Shown: positions 1 to 14,873, counted from the stretch's first letter. The stretch: 64,000 nucleotides of DNA from Cryptomeria japonica (GCF_030272615.1 NC_081410.1:147534349-147598348); one strand, 5' to 3'. Translations and numbers: made by a program. The notes: generated from the letters alone by a model not told the origin.

Positions 1-3000
1 CAAACCCTAAATATAAATGAGAATGCTTTAAATAAAAAATGTAATAATGGATCTAAAGCAATAATTTAAATCTAAAAACAAATATTGTGAAACTCATATA
101 AAAATATGAAAATAACATGAAACCATACCAAACCATAAGGGATAGGTACAAGCCAATCAACAATCAGTGATCTCTTGTTATTCTTTAATATCTTCAAAGC
201 TTCAATTGATGAAAAAGACTTGATAGATGCTTGATTTGTTCATTCAATACTTCACATAACCTGCACTTTCACTTCACAAGAGGCTCTTTCAATTGCTAGA
301 GTTGTTGGATCCTTCAACGAGGAAAGGCTATATATACGAAACCCTAACTTTGTTTTTGATCAAACGCTGAGCTAGAATTGATATATTTTCATACGAAATT
401 GGATCTAAACATTATAATACCACTAAAACATGGTCCCAAAATTCGGGGAAAAAAAGAGGGGACCAAAATGCCACGCTCTGGTACAGTCAAATTTTTTTCA
501 AATTTTTAGAGATGCATGATATCGCGAGTACAAAGTCCATTCCAGATCAATGCAACAATTTGAGGTGTTTAAATATGTGAAATCGAGCTTTAAAGGTTGA
601 AATAGGAGTTAATCAAGGTTTTGATGATTTGGTTGATTAAAAAGGATAACATAGAAAGGGGCACACTTAGGGTTAAGGGCCCAATTTTATGATGTGTGGA
701 GTGATAAAAGAGGACTTTAGATTTAATTTAACTAATTAATTAAATGCTTAAAGGGAATTTAAAATTCAAAATGCAACACACTAAGACGGGTGCTAACCTA
801 AGCGTCGAATTGTACCACCCAATTAAAGGTGTACAGTTTACGACACTACAAAATTATCGAATTTTGAAACCTCAATTATTAATATTATTTCTTTGTAATA
901 ACGTACTAATGAAATTTGGTGTTTGAATGAGTATGTGAGACAAGTTATTTTGATTGAGAAGGTGAGAACATTGTTGAGCCAGGGGTAACTTAGTAGTTTA
1001 AAAGTGGTCGATAGATATGGAATAATGCACACACCACATAGGGAAAATTGATTTACTGTTTTACTTTTTAAAATTGACTAATTTAAAATAAAAACCTTGG
1101 AGTATTTTATTGCAGAAAAAATGTATATTATCTTTTATGAATGGCAATTAGAAAAGCAATAGTCAAAGTATTTTGAATTTTTTTATGATTGACAAAATTT
1201 GCGTTTCCTTTGTGCAAATAAACATGTTTAAGTAAAGTTTTATTATTAATTAATAGACCATTTGAATTCAAGTTCATTTATCTCATACATAAACAAGAGT
1301 AATGGTGAAGGTAGGCGAAACTTAGAAAAGAACATTTTGGTGTTCAAATCTTATTAAATATTGATGCAAGTAGTGAAAACCATTAAGTAGGGAGTAGTAG
1401 TTATTTAAAAAATTAAAGGAGTTGCCACCACCATTAACTTTCTATTGTCTTAAAAACTTACGTTATTATTCATGCTAAGGGGAGCCTCACTATTGCCCAA
1501 AATTAGAAGGAAGAAGTAGAGATTTAAGGGGGGGAATAGGTAGAACGGGGACATTCCATATCTTTATTCTTCTCACCATAGAATCAAATAAAAAATAAGG
1601 AAAGAAACACAATTCAAACAAATTAAAAAGGAGGAGCTTGATCAGAAAGAAGAGGAAGCTCAAATGAAGATGGTGATCTAACAAATGCGGGAGAAGAATA
1701 CTCAATAGGCTACCTCACACCAGGTATCTACCCTCTAATAATGTTTACCCATTTAATAGAAATCTATGTTTTCACAAATATCTTTTCTCAACATGCACTT
1801 AGCTTAATGTTTTATTCTCAAGTCATAATTTTTCCTTGAGATAGCCAAATGACCTCTGATCTCTTGGCCATATTATTGTCATTATAGAATTTTTTATCTA
1901 CATGAACGTTTAAAAGATGTATTCATACATTGAATGGTCCTAGTATTGCTATATTATCCTCACAGTTTGATTTATATATTATATGCATTACTCTTGTTGA
2001 CATGTAGTATAAAGAAAGAATGCAATATGTCATTTGTTTTCTCATTTATGCATGTTCCAAGCATGAATCGAATAAAAGTCTCCCTTAATGCTCATCCTTG
2101 GAATCAACCTTCAATTGTCTACTTTATTTTCTCCAAGAAAACTAAGGAGTCAATATTTGATTATCTTTATTTTCAAATACATGCTTAAATCGTCCTTCTT
2201 GGGTGCAACTTATTGATTGCATCTTATAGTTGTTTTATCTTCTCATTCTTGGATGGAACCTTTTCAAGTCTTTTATTTCCCTCTCTCAAGTTGCAATAAA
2301 GGATATTTTCTTGCACCCTTTATGTGCTCCAAAAGTTTGCATGGTTATTAGTTTGATAATATTAAGCTATGCATGCATATTAAGCTTGTTATTAAATTCC
2401 ATGAGATCAATTTGCAAAGACAAACTTGGAACCGATATCAAGCATTTCATATACTCTGTACGTGCATTTAGGATTTTTGAAAGACATTTTTAGCACTTAC
2501 AATCTCTTATAACCCTCTGTATATATCTAAATGTACCTTTGCCATGGGTCTAAAGTAGTAATCCACTCATACCATATCTACCTTGCATTAAATGATATCA
2601 CTTTGTTGTGTTAAAGATTATTAGAAATCGACATTGTCTGATGCTCTTGTCTTACAATCTCTCTTCATAATTGACTTGCACAATAAATGATAGATGTAGG
2701 CACAAATTATTAAGGCTATTTAAATCCGTGCACCAAAAAATGTTAAATATTATCAAAAATTTATTTTGTGTTCATGCTTTTTGATATTTTCTTTTCATAC
2801 CATTTTCATGTTCTCACAAGTTGAAGTTTTAGGGAGTCTTCTCCAAGACAGGTATATAATTAAGAAGCCAATAGTATCATTGCATCATCATAAATTGTAA
2901 CAACTTACGTAACATAAGTACCTTGTGTTTTCCATAAACTTGACCCACCCATTATGATCTTCTCTCAATTTAAACAAGTTCTAGTTATTGAATCCTTGTT

Positions 3001-3130
3001 GAACTGTATGCAAACTTAATTTCAAGATAGGACAAATCAATAATTAGAATCGATAGGTACAAGCATTTATACTTTTTCCTTTCACCAAATCCTTGCTAAT
3101 CATTCTTACATATTCTAAAGAGTGATACAC
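1..3130. other. AT-rich intergenic DNA, no gene recognised
   Basis: I see no supportable gene. Open frames here are short (under 90 codons) and show no recognisable motif. A TATA-like stretch (CTATATATACG near 328-338) follows a leader-like sequence, so part may be old LTR debris, but no matching terminal repeat or duplication was found. Confidence 0.5.
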
Positions 3131-6100
3131 ATTAGACTTCTATCTTTTGTGGTGTAACACCTCGACAAGGAACCCTAGAGGGTATGAGAAAATTATACAA
3201 GGAATACATGGAAACATATTTGCTTTTTGTAATTAAATTTGAACATACATAACATATACACGAACAATGCTCGAACCTCAAGATTAGGTCGGCTCGTAGC
3301 TTACTGACTATGCACAAGTGGAATACTAAACACTCTAAACATTAAATGAGCAAGGAGAAATTTCTCCCAAACCCTATTACAAGTTCTAAGAGGATTTTAG
3401 GATCACACATGACCATTCCCAAAATTTCCAAGTTCAATTCATTAAACAAGACAAAAAACTAAGTCCTGGGTGTCACAAATGGGTTCAAGTGAAACCCTAA
3501 TTGCAAATAGATACCCAGACACCAATCAAACTCACTCAAAACCTACTCAAAACACCTATAAGGGTTACATAATGTCTCTAACTTCACAACACAACTAAAT
3601 GGAGTCAAACAGGCATGACACTTGCACGTTTGAGGACACTAGAGCTAGACTTCACAAGTGTTGGACGCTAGAGCAAGTCTTCACAAGTGCCTTGAGAGGA
3701 TACTAATGAAAATTGAGGACACTATCATGACGTGCAAGAATTATTGAATCATGCATGTATCCCTAGGACCCAATGGAATCCTCTGGACTAGTGAAATCGC
3801 ATTGACATCCCTTGTTAGGATATAATTCTTTAAACCCACATACAATTAATCCATTTCCTATATAACCCATGAGAGAAAAGCATGCATACAAGCTTACGAA
3901 ATCACCATAATGCAAATATAAAATATAAAAGCCACAAGATAACACAAGATATATCTTGGGAAAACCCTCATGAGGGAAAAACCCAGCCTCCAAAAGCATC
4001 CATACTCCATCATATTATTCAACCATAAAACAATATAGAGTTACAATGAATACCTCTGAACTATCAAGCCCTCCAATGTATTCCCATGTATACAAGCATG
4101 AATCCACACATACCATGTCATGCTTCACGAACACAATCCTCAAAAGAACTCAATACAATGACAACCCAAAACCACCAGCCAACCTTAACCACTAAACATG
4201 TGCTTGCTTTTATAGACCCAGGGTCACACAAAAACTAGTGGTAAATTAAAACCATGTGCTTGCCTACCCCTTGAACCCATGTTTAATATTGGGCACTAAG
4301 TTTTCTCTTTTTAAATATTTTCCCCAATATTAAATAATTACAATATAATAATCCCAATGCTACAATACAACTCATCAAGTGGTCCTGAGAATATTCCAAA
4401 TGAATCTCTACATATTAAACATCCATGTGCTACATCAAATAAATAAATAAATACATTACATGTCCATGGGAAACCACATAATAAATAAATATTATAATTA
4501 CAACATTATTATGGAAGGTGTACAACACATATTTCCTAACATCCCTAAAACGTTTGTTCATCCAAAACCAAAGAGCTTCCCAATTGGACTATACAAATCC
4601 TTGGACACCCTAAACCCATCGTTGAAGCTGGAAGGAGCATACACTCCTAGAATTGGGATAAAATAAAGAAACAATGTGTAAATGTGTCAAGCTAAGTGAC
4701 ATTGGGTCACCGGATGGCTCCTGCGAGATGAGAAGAAGTTTGGATGGACTCATTTTGTCACTACTCAACCCATGACACCTACAAAGAGCACATAAAAACA
4801 CAAGACAACCCAAAACAACTAGAATCCATGTTTTGAGTCCAATAAATTCTCTGAGTGGTTTTGATTAAGCCTAGATTGGCTCTAATGATTCAATCCTACA
4901 AATCCTTGATCGATATTTTATGATCACAACAGGACATTACTTATTCAATCTTTGAGACTATAAATAAAATATCTACATTCATTTCAAAGCACAAAATGAA
5001 GTGTTCCTATGATAACATCACAATATAGCATCAATTGAGAAGCATGCATAGTCATGACTGATAGACAATTCCAACACCGGTCCACTAAAGTCTACTCTTA
5101 TCGCACCAATATATTTATTTACATCAATCTCCACTTGGAGTGTTCTCAATATAAAATTCAATAATAATTACAATTCTTATATCAAATTACATCCATAATA
5201 CAATTTACAATGAAGAAGGATGAAGAAGGTAAATGTTGAGGAAGGTGCAGAAGCTCTCCAAGGTGCTCCCGAATAAGTCCACGGGTCCCAACAATGGTGT
5301 GCAACACCACCTAACCATGAGGTAATTGTAGGTTCACCCCATTGTGCTTATGGATATAGTCACAAGGCCCAGACACTAAAGCAAGGTAAACAAGAACACA
5401 ATGGCTTACACACACACACCATACACGGAGCATACACGACACATCAAACATACAAGAATGCAATGCAATTATCAAGGATAAGAATGATACGAAGTTATGA
5501 ATCCACCATGAGGTCACTACTCAAGTCTACACGGTGTTGGATACTAGAGACCAAGAAGTGGAAGTGTCATCACATAGCTTGAAGGGATGGCTCATGCAGA
5601 ACCGAGTAGTCCTTTTGTGAAGACAAGGAGAGTCAATCATGCCAGATCAATACCTCATGGACTATCAAGACTTCCCAATACATCCTTAGCCTTTACAAGC
5701 AGTCAATTCCTGTAATGGATATCCATAATTATCTTATTAGTGTATTTACCCTATTGTTTTAGTTATGTTTTCACTAATTAACTCAACCCTCCAATAGGTT
5801 ATCCTAGCGGCCACTTTGGACCCCGACCCCCTTTGAGATCCACTCCCCTTATTGATTCTAAATACCCACACCCAAGTTAATCTCATTTCTATGAATGATA
5901 AACAATGCATAAATAATGCCAATATCAATGATAATACGCAAGAATCTCGTATAAACAATGCATTTCAAATCACCTATTCTCAAATATTCAAATGGCCTCA
6001 AAGGCATGGAATTGGATCCAAATTGATCCCAACTCAAAAATTACATATATATAATACTATGACTCCACATTATAATTTCATGTTTTCAAATAACACTTTT

Positions 6101-6440
6101 AACAAATGTCCAATTTGGCTAAAAAACCAATCATGGAGGCCATCCACCATTGTTGGACCTCCAACTAGCTTAAAATTTCAAACACCATAAAACAAAAAGT
6201 TGGGAAAACCTATTGATCTACAACTAAACAACACTCATAAAATGCAATAAAATTCACATTTCATCCATCCATAAAAGTTTGGGCATGATTTCCCCATATC
6301 AATCATAATTTTTAAAATTTAAACAATACATTCTAATAATTGGTTGAAAGATCAAAATAAAATAATGGGAATGTTCTAAATCATTCCAAACAATATTTAA
6401 ATATTTAAAATAAGAAACAAAGGAGAGAATCAATATTCAT
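3131..6440. other. Non-coding, probable LTR-retroelement debris
   Basis: No gene is supportable. A TGTAACACC start near 3153 resembles the 5' edge of many plant LTRs, and the text around 5270-5340 (stacked ACCACC/AACC motifs) loosely resembles 23020-23060. No paired LTR, TSD or coding domain was found. Family assignment is not possible by eye. Confidence 0.35.
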
Positions 6441-6596
6441 ACCTTCAAATGGAGAAAATCTTCAAAATTAGAAAGGAGACTGATATGCCCCGCATACTCA
6501 CCCCCTCCATTTCACTCCTAGAAATGTGGGTCCCCATTTTTCCTGTCTTGTTTTCTTGGTATTTTCCTTCCCCTTTTGTGTTCTTTGTTTTTCCTC

Positions 6597-7990
6597 TTCG
6601 GAGTTTCAGGTTTCTAGAACCCCGGAGTCCCTTTTGTTTTCTCCTTTGTTTGCACTCTAGAACCTCAAGTTCCTAAGATCCCGAAGTTCACTCTATTCGT
6701 TTCATTTGCCCTATTCAACTTCGGAGTTTTGGGATCCCAAAACACCAAAGTCTTCTTTTTTTTTCTCTTTGATGCTTTAGAATTTCAAAATCCCGAAACT
6801 TTGAAGTATCCCCTTTTTTGGTCTTCTTGGACTTTGAAACTCTAGGATTCTGGGGTCCCAAAGTCCTGTTGTTTGGTTTTCCATCTTCACCTTGGGATTT
6901 TGGGTTTTTGAACCCCCAAGGTTCCCTTTATTTTGTTTTCTTTGAATGCCTTGGGATCTCAGGTTTCTGGGATCCCAAGCCTTCTCTTTCAACTCCCTTA
7001 GTTTTGTGGTCTTCCTCTGGAGTTCCAAGGTCAATTGTTCAGTGACCCCCAAAACTCCAGAATCCCATAACCCTGGGGTGTGCCTCAGTTTTTGTGCTAG
7101 GTCGAGAGTATAAATAGTCTCATCGTGAGTCTTTTTTCTCATTTACGCACTTTGAATTCTCAGAAGCTCCTTGCCCTCTTGCGATCCAACAATTTAGTGT
7201 CTCCGCGACGTGCATTGTGTCCCTTCTTCCTCCCTTGTCCAGATGAGTACTCCTCTTCCCAGCTTCATGTTTGTGTTTCTTTGTTTTCATTTCTTTTTCA
7301 TTTTGTGTGTTTGATGTTTCTTTTTCAATCTTCTAATGTTACGAGATCTCAGGTTTTTGAGATCCCAGTTCTTCGCCTTCCCTCACTTTGGAATCTCAGG
7401 TTTTCGGGATCCCAAAGTCCCTTGTTGGTTTGCTTTTCCTCCACTCTAGAACCTCAAGTTCCAGGATCTCGGAGTCCCTTCAAAGGTTTCCTTCTTTTCA
7501 CTCTGGAACCCCAGGATCTCGGGATTTCGAAGGAAGTTCCTATCCCCGTGACCACCCAACTTCGGAACCTTGGGTTCCTAGGGTCTCGAAGTATGTTCTC
7601 AAGCTATCTTTTTGTCCACTTCGAAACCTCGAGTTCCCAATGTCTCAAAGTTGGTTCTTGGGTGTCTTCCCCCAACTTCAGAATCTTGGGATTCTCAGAT
7701 CTTGAAGCTCTTTGTGGCCTATCTTTTCCAAGCCTTTGAAACCCCAGAATCTCAGGATTTCAAAGTCATCCCATGAGCCTCTTTATTTTCGCTTTAGGAT
7801 CTCGAGATCTTGAAGCATTGAATTTATTGCCAAACTCGCCTCGAAATTTTGGTACTTCGAAACTTTGAGGTGAGTCCTTTGTTGAGTTTCCAAGTTTTGG
7901 GACCTCATAACTCCGGGATCCCGTAACTCCATTCTTAAGGGTTTCTTTTGACCCTAGAACCCCAGGATCTCGGATTCCATTACTTTTAAG
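6597..7990. repeat. Degenerate ~59-bp hairpin repeat array
   Basis: About 19 degenerate units recur near 6597, 6655, 6717, 6775, 6833, 6889, 6948, 7010 and again near 7330, 7385, 7441, 7500, 7551, 7615, 7673, 7732, 7790, 7850, 7888 and 7950. Each unit has a self-complementary core related to CTTTGG...GGGATCCCAAAGT, followed by a pyrimidine-rich spacer. Examples are an 18-bp perfect palindrome GTTTTGGGATCCCAAAAC at 6726-6743 and a 9-bp stem CTTGGGATC/GATCCCAAG at 6950-6979. Open frames of 105-204 codons over the array are by-products of the repeats. The array flanks a TATA box and precedes the element A ORF, so it probably lies in that element's LTR or leader. Confidence 0.75.
7109..7116 (+). 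promoter_or_regulatory. TATA box of element A
   Basis: TATAAATA sits in a gap between the two blocks of hairpin repeats, about 940 bp upstream of the element A ATG. Transcription would start near 7140 and run through the second hairpin block. This is LTR-promoter-like; no LTR boundary was confirmed. Confidence 0.5.
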
Positions 7991-8032
7991 TAAATCTCCT
8001 AAGGTGCTAATTATGTACATTCCTTTGTGTAG
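7870..8032 (+). other. Predicted 5' leader intron of element A
   Basis: The donor GAG|GTGAGT at 7869/7870 is close to consensus. The acceptor is TTCCTTTGTGTAG ending at 8032, with a CTAAT branch-like motif about 25 nt upstream. The intron would be 163 bp and ends 14 nt before the ATG at 8047. The arrangement parallels the acceptor just upstream of the accessory ORF in element C. It is a sequence prediction only. Confidence 0.45.
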
Positions 8033-8046
8033 ATTGAATAATTATT

Positions 8047-11000
8047 ATGGAAACATTGTCCACCCCAAGGAAGAAGACTAGAAGTGAAGTCAGGCTCGAG
8101 AAGAACCCAATCATAATGAAGTACCAATATCAAGGCTAGACATTGGTCTCCAAATTTGAAAATAAGATATAGTGGGTTACTGATACAAAAATAGGGCATA
8201 TTGAACTACATGCAATCAAGTAGGAAATGACTCAACCAAGCCTCAAGGCAACATACAGGAGGATCAAGAGGTTTGGGCTTGTGGAAGCAACAATCTTTCC
8301 TCAAGCGGTGCAGTCTCCAAAACTAATATTAAAAATAGCCCAACATTATGACAAGGATACCCAAGGATGCATGGACACCAAAGGGAATGTAGTGGTTGAC
8401 CTCTCACTTGACATGATTGCAATGACCTTCAATATTCCACAATATGAGAAATTCCTTCAGAGAATCGAAGATGAAGCAGTCCAAATTTTCAATAATAATG
8501 TTGCAAACAACAGGCTCCATATAAATGAGGTCTGGTTTGAAGAACCAAAAAAATCAGCATTGAAGGCCACAGACAACATTCTAAGGACCGACTTCGAAGA
8601 TGCACCAATGGACCTGATTATCATGCTTAGCCGAGAATTTGGTAAATAATATTGCAAGCATTACCATTTATGGATGTTCCACTACATTCACATCATTCTT
8701 ATAAGAAAGGAATACTTTGACTGGGTACAAATCATGTCCAATAATATTCATCAACAAATGTGTAATGTATTGAAGACAAAGAAGTTCTTATGATCTCCTA
8801 TGTAATATGGGTAGTAGCTAGGAGCGACATCTACCCTGGGTTGAACACTAGTAGCAGACTTGGAGAAGCACCCAAGGAACAAAGAGCATGGGAATATTAT
8901 ACTCAGTTGCCCATCCAACATGCCAAGTTTAATTTCAAAATGATCAATGACGCTTTCATATATGCAGTCATATGTAGATTGATAGGCGATGTCAACTACT
9001 AGATCTCTCAAGAAGCCATGAAAATGATACAAGAATGGGGAACATGGTTCATCCAGAACCATCACTCCACCTATATCCGATTAAGCATATTCATAGGAAA
9101 ACCCCTCATTCTCCCTCGATATTATAACAATTGCATTATCATTCTTGAATATGCAAGGCAGGTTGTGGGAATTCAATATCTTATGACTCTTAAACATAAG
9201 ACCGAGGTCACCTTTCTAATTTCTCTTGAATGCTACAAGTGCCATAATCTACAAGCAACCAAGACAACCATCCATGAGTTGCAGGATCTTAGTCTTAAGG
9301 AATTCGACTATACTTGGCAAAGATATGATGCATTTGGAAAACTCAAGGCTATGATGCCAATATCTTATGATGGCCATCTACCTACATTGGAGGATTTCTA
9401 GGCAGGTACGCAAGATAGTTTTGAAGCTAGAAAAGGGGGATTCTATAGGTTAACAGTTCCCCAAGTCAAGGAATTCAAGATAGAAATAAATATTCCCAAC
9501 AAGCTCAGAGACGATGGGGTGATCCTTGATCGACCTATGATAAAACCATGGTCGACCAAAGACCTCTTTCCCTAATTAGGTGGTCAAAACATGAGAAGAT
9601 AGATATTGACACTTTCACTAAAAAGGTGGTCGAAAGGACAAGGAAATGGTTGAGTCCGAGGCTCTGTCCCAGTGTCTCTAAAGACAAGAAGAAAGGAAAG
9701 GCTACAGGTAATCCCCAATGAAAGACAACCAAGGAGTATGTAAGGATGATGAGATCAGAATCTAGAAAGAATACCCCATTGGATCTTGAAGTTACTGTGC
9801 CTACCATGGGAAAGGAGGAATTGATGAAACAACTAGATGCAAAGATGAAAGAGTCACAACTCCTCATAACAATAGTTGAACATGGAATAACAATTGAACT
9901 ACTTGTTGTTTCGCGGGCTTCGAACACACCCATAGTGCCAACAATTGGTATTGTTCCAAGGGAAGGAACATCACAAGCATGAGGTATTGAATAACCGGTC
10001 CCCCCTACTTAGGCTCTGACATCAACCACTACACCATCTCGCCCATCTCAAGAGCCAATAACAATTCATAATGCTAAATCAGATTTAAATGAAGATGATG
10101 AACCTATCTCTATGTTGGCCAGTAAAAGATGGGATAACCTTATGCAAAATGAGAAGATTACCCAAAGCTTGGTTTAAGAACCCAAGGACCAAACAATAGA
10201 GTTGCCCCAAACACAAACATGTGAGACTCAAATAGAGAAGTTATAGAAGTGGCTGAACATGATGGGCAAGATGAATGAATGATGGTCATTCCATAGGACC
10301 AAGAGTTACTCCTCACATAATTAGAGGGAGCCCAACAAAAACAACAAGATGAAATAGATAAAGGTGCATTTGAACAACAAGTGGGTGAGAAGCTGGAAGA
10401 GTTTGTTAAGCAACAACAATAGGGTTTTGAATAGGTGCTTCAAGCAAACCTCGCTCAACAAATTTCAGAACTTCCACCACAACATGAGGAACCCACACAA
10501 CAACAACCACATGAGCAACAACAAGATACAAATGAGGAACAATAAGAAGAGGGGGGACAAGAACAACAAATAGGAGCTCACATTGTAACTACCCAAGTCA
10601 CCACCCAAGGTGATGACTCTAGCATGCCGCAATGGTTGAATTTCAACTTCCAAAAGTAGAAGAAGATCGTTCTATTGACCATTACCTTGCAAGATGCAAT
10701 TGTCGAGTCCATAAGGAGAACCAAAAAGGCCAAAACTCTCCACCATCTTTCGAGAAGTGACTCAAGAGATGTAATAGCCAGTGTACCCGCCCCGATACAA
10801 GATGCAAAAGGTCAACAACAAACATCCCCAAGGTACCAAGTTTCTCAAGTAAACCTTGGTAAGCAAACTAAATTGGGGGATATGGATTCCTTTGATGGTG
10901 GCACTTCTACAATAAAAATAGGGATAGAAAAGGAGCATAGATCCAAAAAGGAGGTCGAGGTGCAACTACAATTATATAAACAATTACTCATTGAAATTTA

Positions 11001-11451
11001 AAATCCATTGGATTCAAGATTTGGAGACACTCTACCTTTCACTTCAACACTCCCATAAGAAGAGGTTAAAGCATTGTATGAAATGAGAAAAGTGGCAACC
11101 GCAGTCAAAACATGGACTAGAGATCAATTGAGCAAAGTGAGGGCATTCTTGCAGGACACCATGGAAATATATGAAGACACTCATCTCCTAGAAAAGGGGC
11201 TCATCCTTCGTTCCACATAGTAGGAAGCTCATTTTGACAAGCTCTCAAAGGAGGCCCAAGTGCTTAAGAAGATCAACGGGCTAGGCAAAGATGTATTAGA
11301 GAACCAATACTTGTCAGGGGGAGAAGACCTCAGCAATTTGCAATCATGTAGGGATATCTTGGAGCTAAAGATGGAGATGATAGATCAATGCAGAACCAAA
11401 GTGCTCAAGCAACACCCACCCTTCTTGAGTTCTTTGGAACAATATGAATAG
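8047..11451 (+). pseudogene. Element A accessory ORF, decayed
   Basis: A long ORF relic starts at ATG 8047 (METLSTPRKK...) and runs in pieces to about 11.45 kb, with weaker coding to about 12.0 kb. The first frame is broken by TAG at 8137, 8170 and 8221 and by TAA at 8647; it resumes in another frame at 8790-9401 and again at 9746-11451. Codons 60-170 hold a helical domain (LVEATIFP, KLI, AQHY, KGNVVVD, FNIPQY) that matches the minus-strand ORF at 54199-54531. A glutamine-rich segment (about 10330-10560) and a charged, probably coiled-coil C-terminus follow. There is no protease, integrase, RT or RNase H motif. The layout resembles plant transposon-associated mobile-domain proteins (family resemblance only). 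Function unknown. Confidence 0.6.
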
Positions 11452-14400
11452 TATATAACAAAAATTGTTGGGTAAGCATGGGACATGTCTAATGTAGTCT
11501 GGTGCACTATACTCAGAAGCAGTCCTCAGGCAATGGGATGTGTATATAGTTGACTACTTCTCATTGACTTTTGAGTTTGATATCATAGAAATGGATAGAT
11601 ACATGCACTTGATTCTTCAATGTTACCAAGCCACACAAACAATAGATGAACCGGTTGATAAGATGGAAAGGCTCAAGAAAACCCTAAGACTATCAAAGTT
11701 CTAAATTGAGTATGTGTTCGATCCACCATCTACCTCAATACACTACTACACAGAGAACTATCGTAGGTACAAGGCAAACATGAGGCAAACAAGAAGTTGA
11801 CTCCCGACTCATCCCTGTTACCACATAGGGGGAATCCGTAATCCTGATGATAACTGCAATTGGATCACACCTATCATGCACAAGTATCACCGCCAAGGAG
11901 GCACACTCACATGGAAAAGTGGAGGTGCAATCACATCAAAAGAAGACTCACTATTCATATGCATGAAGTGGTAGCTGAGCGGAGTTCAAAATAAGCGACT
12001 TGCATGTTGACTACAACTCCCACCATTTTGTAACCAGGTTTCAGGCATAATTTATTCCTATAATATAGGAGGCATGGCACTATAAATTATAATGACCCAA
12101 GCCATTTTGGGGGTCTCAAAATTGAAGATTGGAGGCCATAGTTAGGATTTTATTTACAACTTTCATATTAAGTTATTTCAAATTTTAAACTGTTAAATTT
12201 TCTAAGTATCAGTGCTCGTTGGTAGTATAATTCTTTCATAAGTAATCAATCAAAGTTGCTTTATGGATCGCTTGTTCCATGATTTGTGTTGAATGGAGTT
12301 AGTATTTTTGTGATCTGATATCTTCTCTCATCTTAGATAACACTATAGTTCTAGCTTTTGTGGATTTCATCTTTATGGTGTGTGAAGTTTAATCAACTCC
12401 TTAGCACGTAAGATCGTAGATCTTACATGTGGATCAAAGTTTCACCTGCTGCTATCTATTTTTTTATCGATAATATATGATTGTTTGAAGTATTTACCTT
12501 TGGGTTTAACAAACTTGCATGCTTATTTATTTTTCTTCGTTGCCCCTTATATCTTTTGCATTTTATTTCTAAGTGATTCTTGTAAGTGTCTTATGTAACC
12601 AACAATACCACCTTGGTTGAACAAGTCACGTGAACCTTGAGCTACCTTCACATTGTTGTGGCCCAACAAACAAGACCTTGGGGAGCAGGGATTTCATAAT
12701 CCTATCTCTTTTAAGGAGAGGCTCCACTACGAGAAGCCTGAATGTTAGGTGAGTATAAAAGGCACATCAAAAAAGAACAAAAATACATTGAGAGAAGACA
12801 TGAAATTCAAACAACACAAAAAATTCACCCACGTGAATCTTTTGAACTCCTACCCACAAAATTCTACTCTACCAATCCACCAATCTCAACAATCCAAAAT
12901 GGCCATGTAGGGTTTTGAGATCAAAGTGTAGGAGAAATAAACTAAGCGTAGAAATACAAATCCAATTACCAATTATATTTCACTTTTTTGGACTGAAAAT
13001 ATAAAAATAATAAAATCAAATTAAAATTATTAAATCCATTAAATTCCCAGAAGAACCCCAAATGACAAATCATTTAAATCTCATTAAATCAAATACATAC
13101 AAGGCATAGCTCACATTTAAATATTAAATTAGCACTATAGAAGTAAAATACCATTAATAAACATATTATAATGGCGATAATTGACGATTGATTGACTATG
13201 AGCATACAATCTTTATTGGTCATTCACAATGATGCATAATGGTAATAGAAAATTACTAGAATGGTAACCAAAGGTACAACCATATGAACTAAGGTAAAAT
13301 CATCCAAATCAGCAATGATGGCTAAGGATAGGTAACATATTTGGCCATTGTGCTATCTCTTGTAACCACCGTCGGGGATATGGGTACGCTTAGACCTCTA
13401 GAGCCAAGTGGAGTTGATGCCCTATACTTGCATCAACCAAAGTATACAAAGACCTATGGATATATATACATATATAATGTAATACAATTGAAAGCATAAC
13501 TAATCATTCCCAAATCGGGGTCAAATGATAATCATGTTTCGTATCATTATAACTCACTAAATCAATACAACATCCACAAATAATCATTGAGTAGCCACAT
13601 CACAATCAATGTATCATCAAGTAACCACATCACAATCAATATAACTAAAATATCCTCATAATATAATCCAAACATCATCATATAACATCATGCCACATCA
13701 ACGTAGAGTCATCATGCATATATGATAATCACTTAAACTACTAGTATAACTATTATACACATTAGCAGTGATATCATATGAACAAAAGAATATAACGATA
13801 AGACAATCATGCTATAACATATAAATATTCAATCGTAGATCAAAATAATCAAATGACACAATGCAAGCGCGGGAGGCATTACATGTGATATATACATATA
13901 GAATTTCCACCTATTGATAATGTTAACTCTATAGTTATGAGAGTCATATTAGTTATTACACAACTTCAAAGGTAGGAATATCAACTACGTTGAATACATT
14001 TTATACTTATTTAATTTCATGCATGCACTCAAACAACATTAGATCCCTCTCATAACCATCATGTTTTCTTGTAGAATACCAAGTAATTTGGAGTTTAATT
14101 ATCTTATACATTTAATTTCAAAGTCTTTTTCTTAATATATAAGGTAATCATTAACTTATTTTTTATAGATTTGATTTATCACATGAAAGAGTAGAAGAGC
14201 AAACATAGAGATATCTAGAATGATTATATTCCTTGTGTAGCCATAGATACTAATTAGGGAAGGCATTGGTAGTTAGAGACATACATAGGTTTTAGACATT
14301 AAATTATAAATTTTATATTTGAGTTATGGTGTTGATGCTTAATCCATTTCCCATTATTAATTATTTGTATAGAAACTCAAGTAACAAATTATGATTTTCA

Positions 14401-14873
14401 TTAGAAAATGCATTGAGAATATCTCTTTGTGCTTTAAGAAAAGAGAAACGTAGAGCATATGAAGATATCATTATCAATGAGGAAGTTATGTAAGTTATCA
14501 TTTGCAATCTTATTGGATAGAAAACTTAGAATCTATTTTCCTTATAATAAAGATTATTATTGAACATGCAATAAATTTTTATTTGTTTTAAAATAGCACC
14601 AGAGATCTAGTCCTAGAGTAAAGAAAATTTAATCCTTGAGAAGTATTTAACATATTAGATAGGTGGAAGAAAGTTACTTTTTTTTATTTCAATTAGAGTA
14701 TATTTGGTTACTATATTTAGAAAGGAATATTGATTTGATAACTACCTAATAAGTTAGATTTATAATGCGAAATAGTTAGTTTCTATCTTTTATATTCTTG
14801 TCGGGAGGGGTTTTATTTTTCTTTATTTGAAGTGATTTGTTTAAAGATTTGATCTTACAAGTCCTAGAAAGTT
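11452..14873. other. 3' flank of element A and unrecognised DNA
   Basis: Weak coding continuation of element A reaches about 12.0 kb, followed by a G-rich tract (TTTTGGGGG near 12102) that could be a degenerate polypurine tract. A direct duplication of about 31 bp (CCACATCACAATCAAT) lies near 13594 and 13625. The rest is AT-rich DNA with no gene and no matching LTR for element A. Confidence 0.4.

Noticed and set aside
7125-7739. 204-codon + strand frame, and other frames of 75-121 codons over 6.4-7.8 kb
   Set aside because: They run through the degenerate hairpin array; composition follows the repeat and several frames on both strands are open together.
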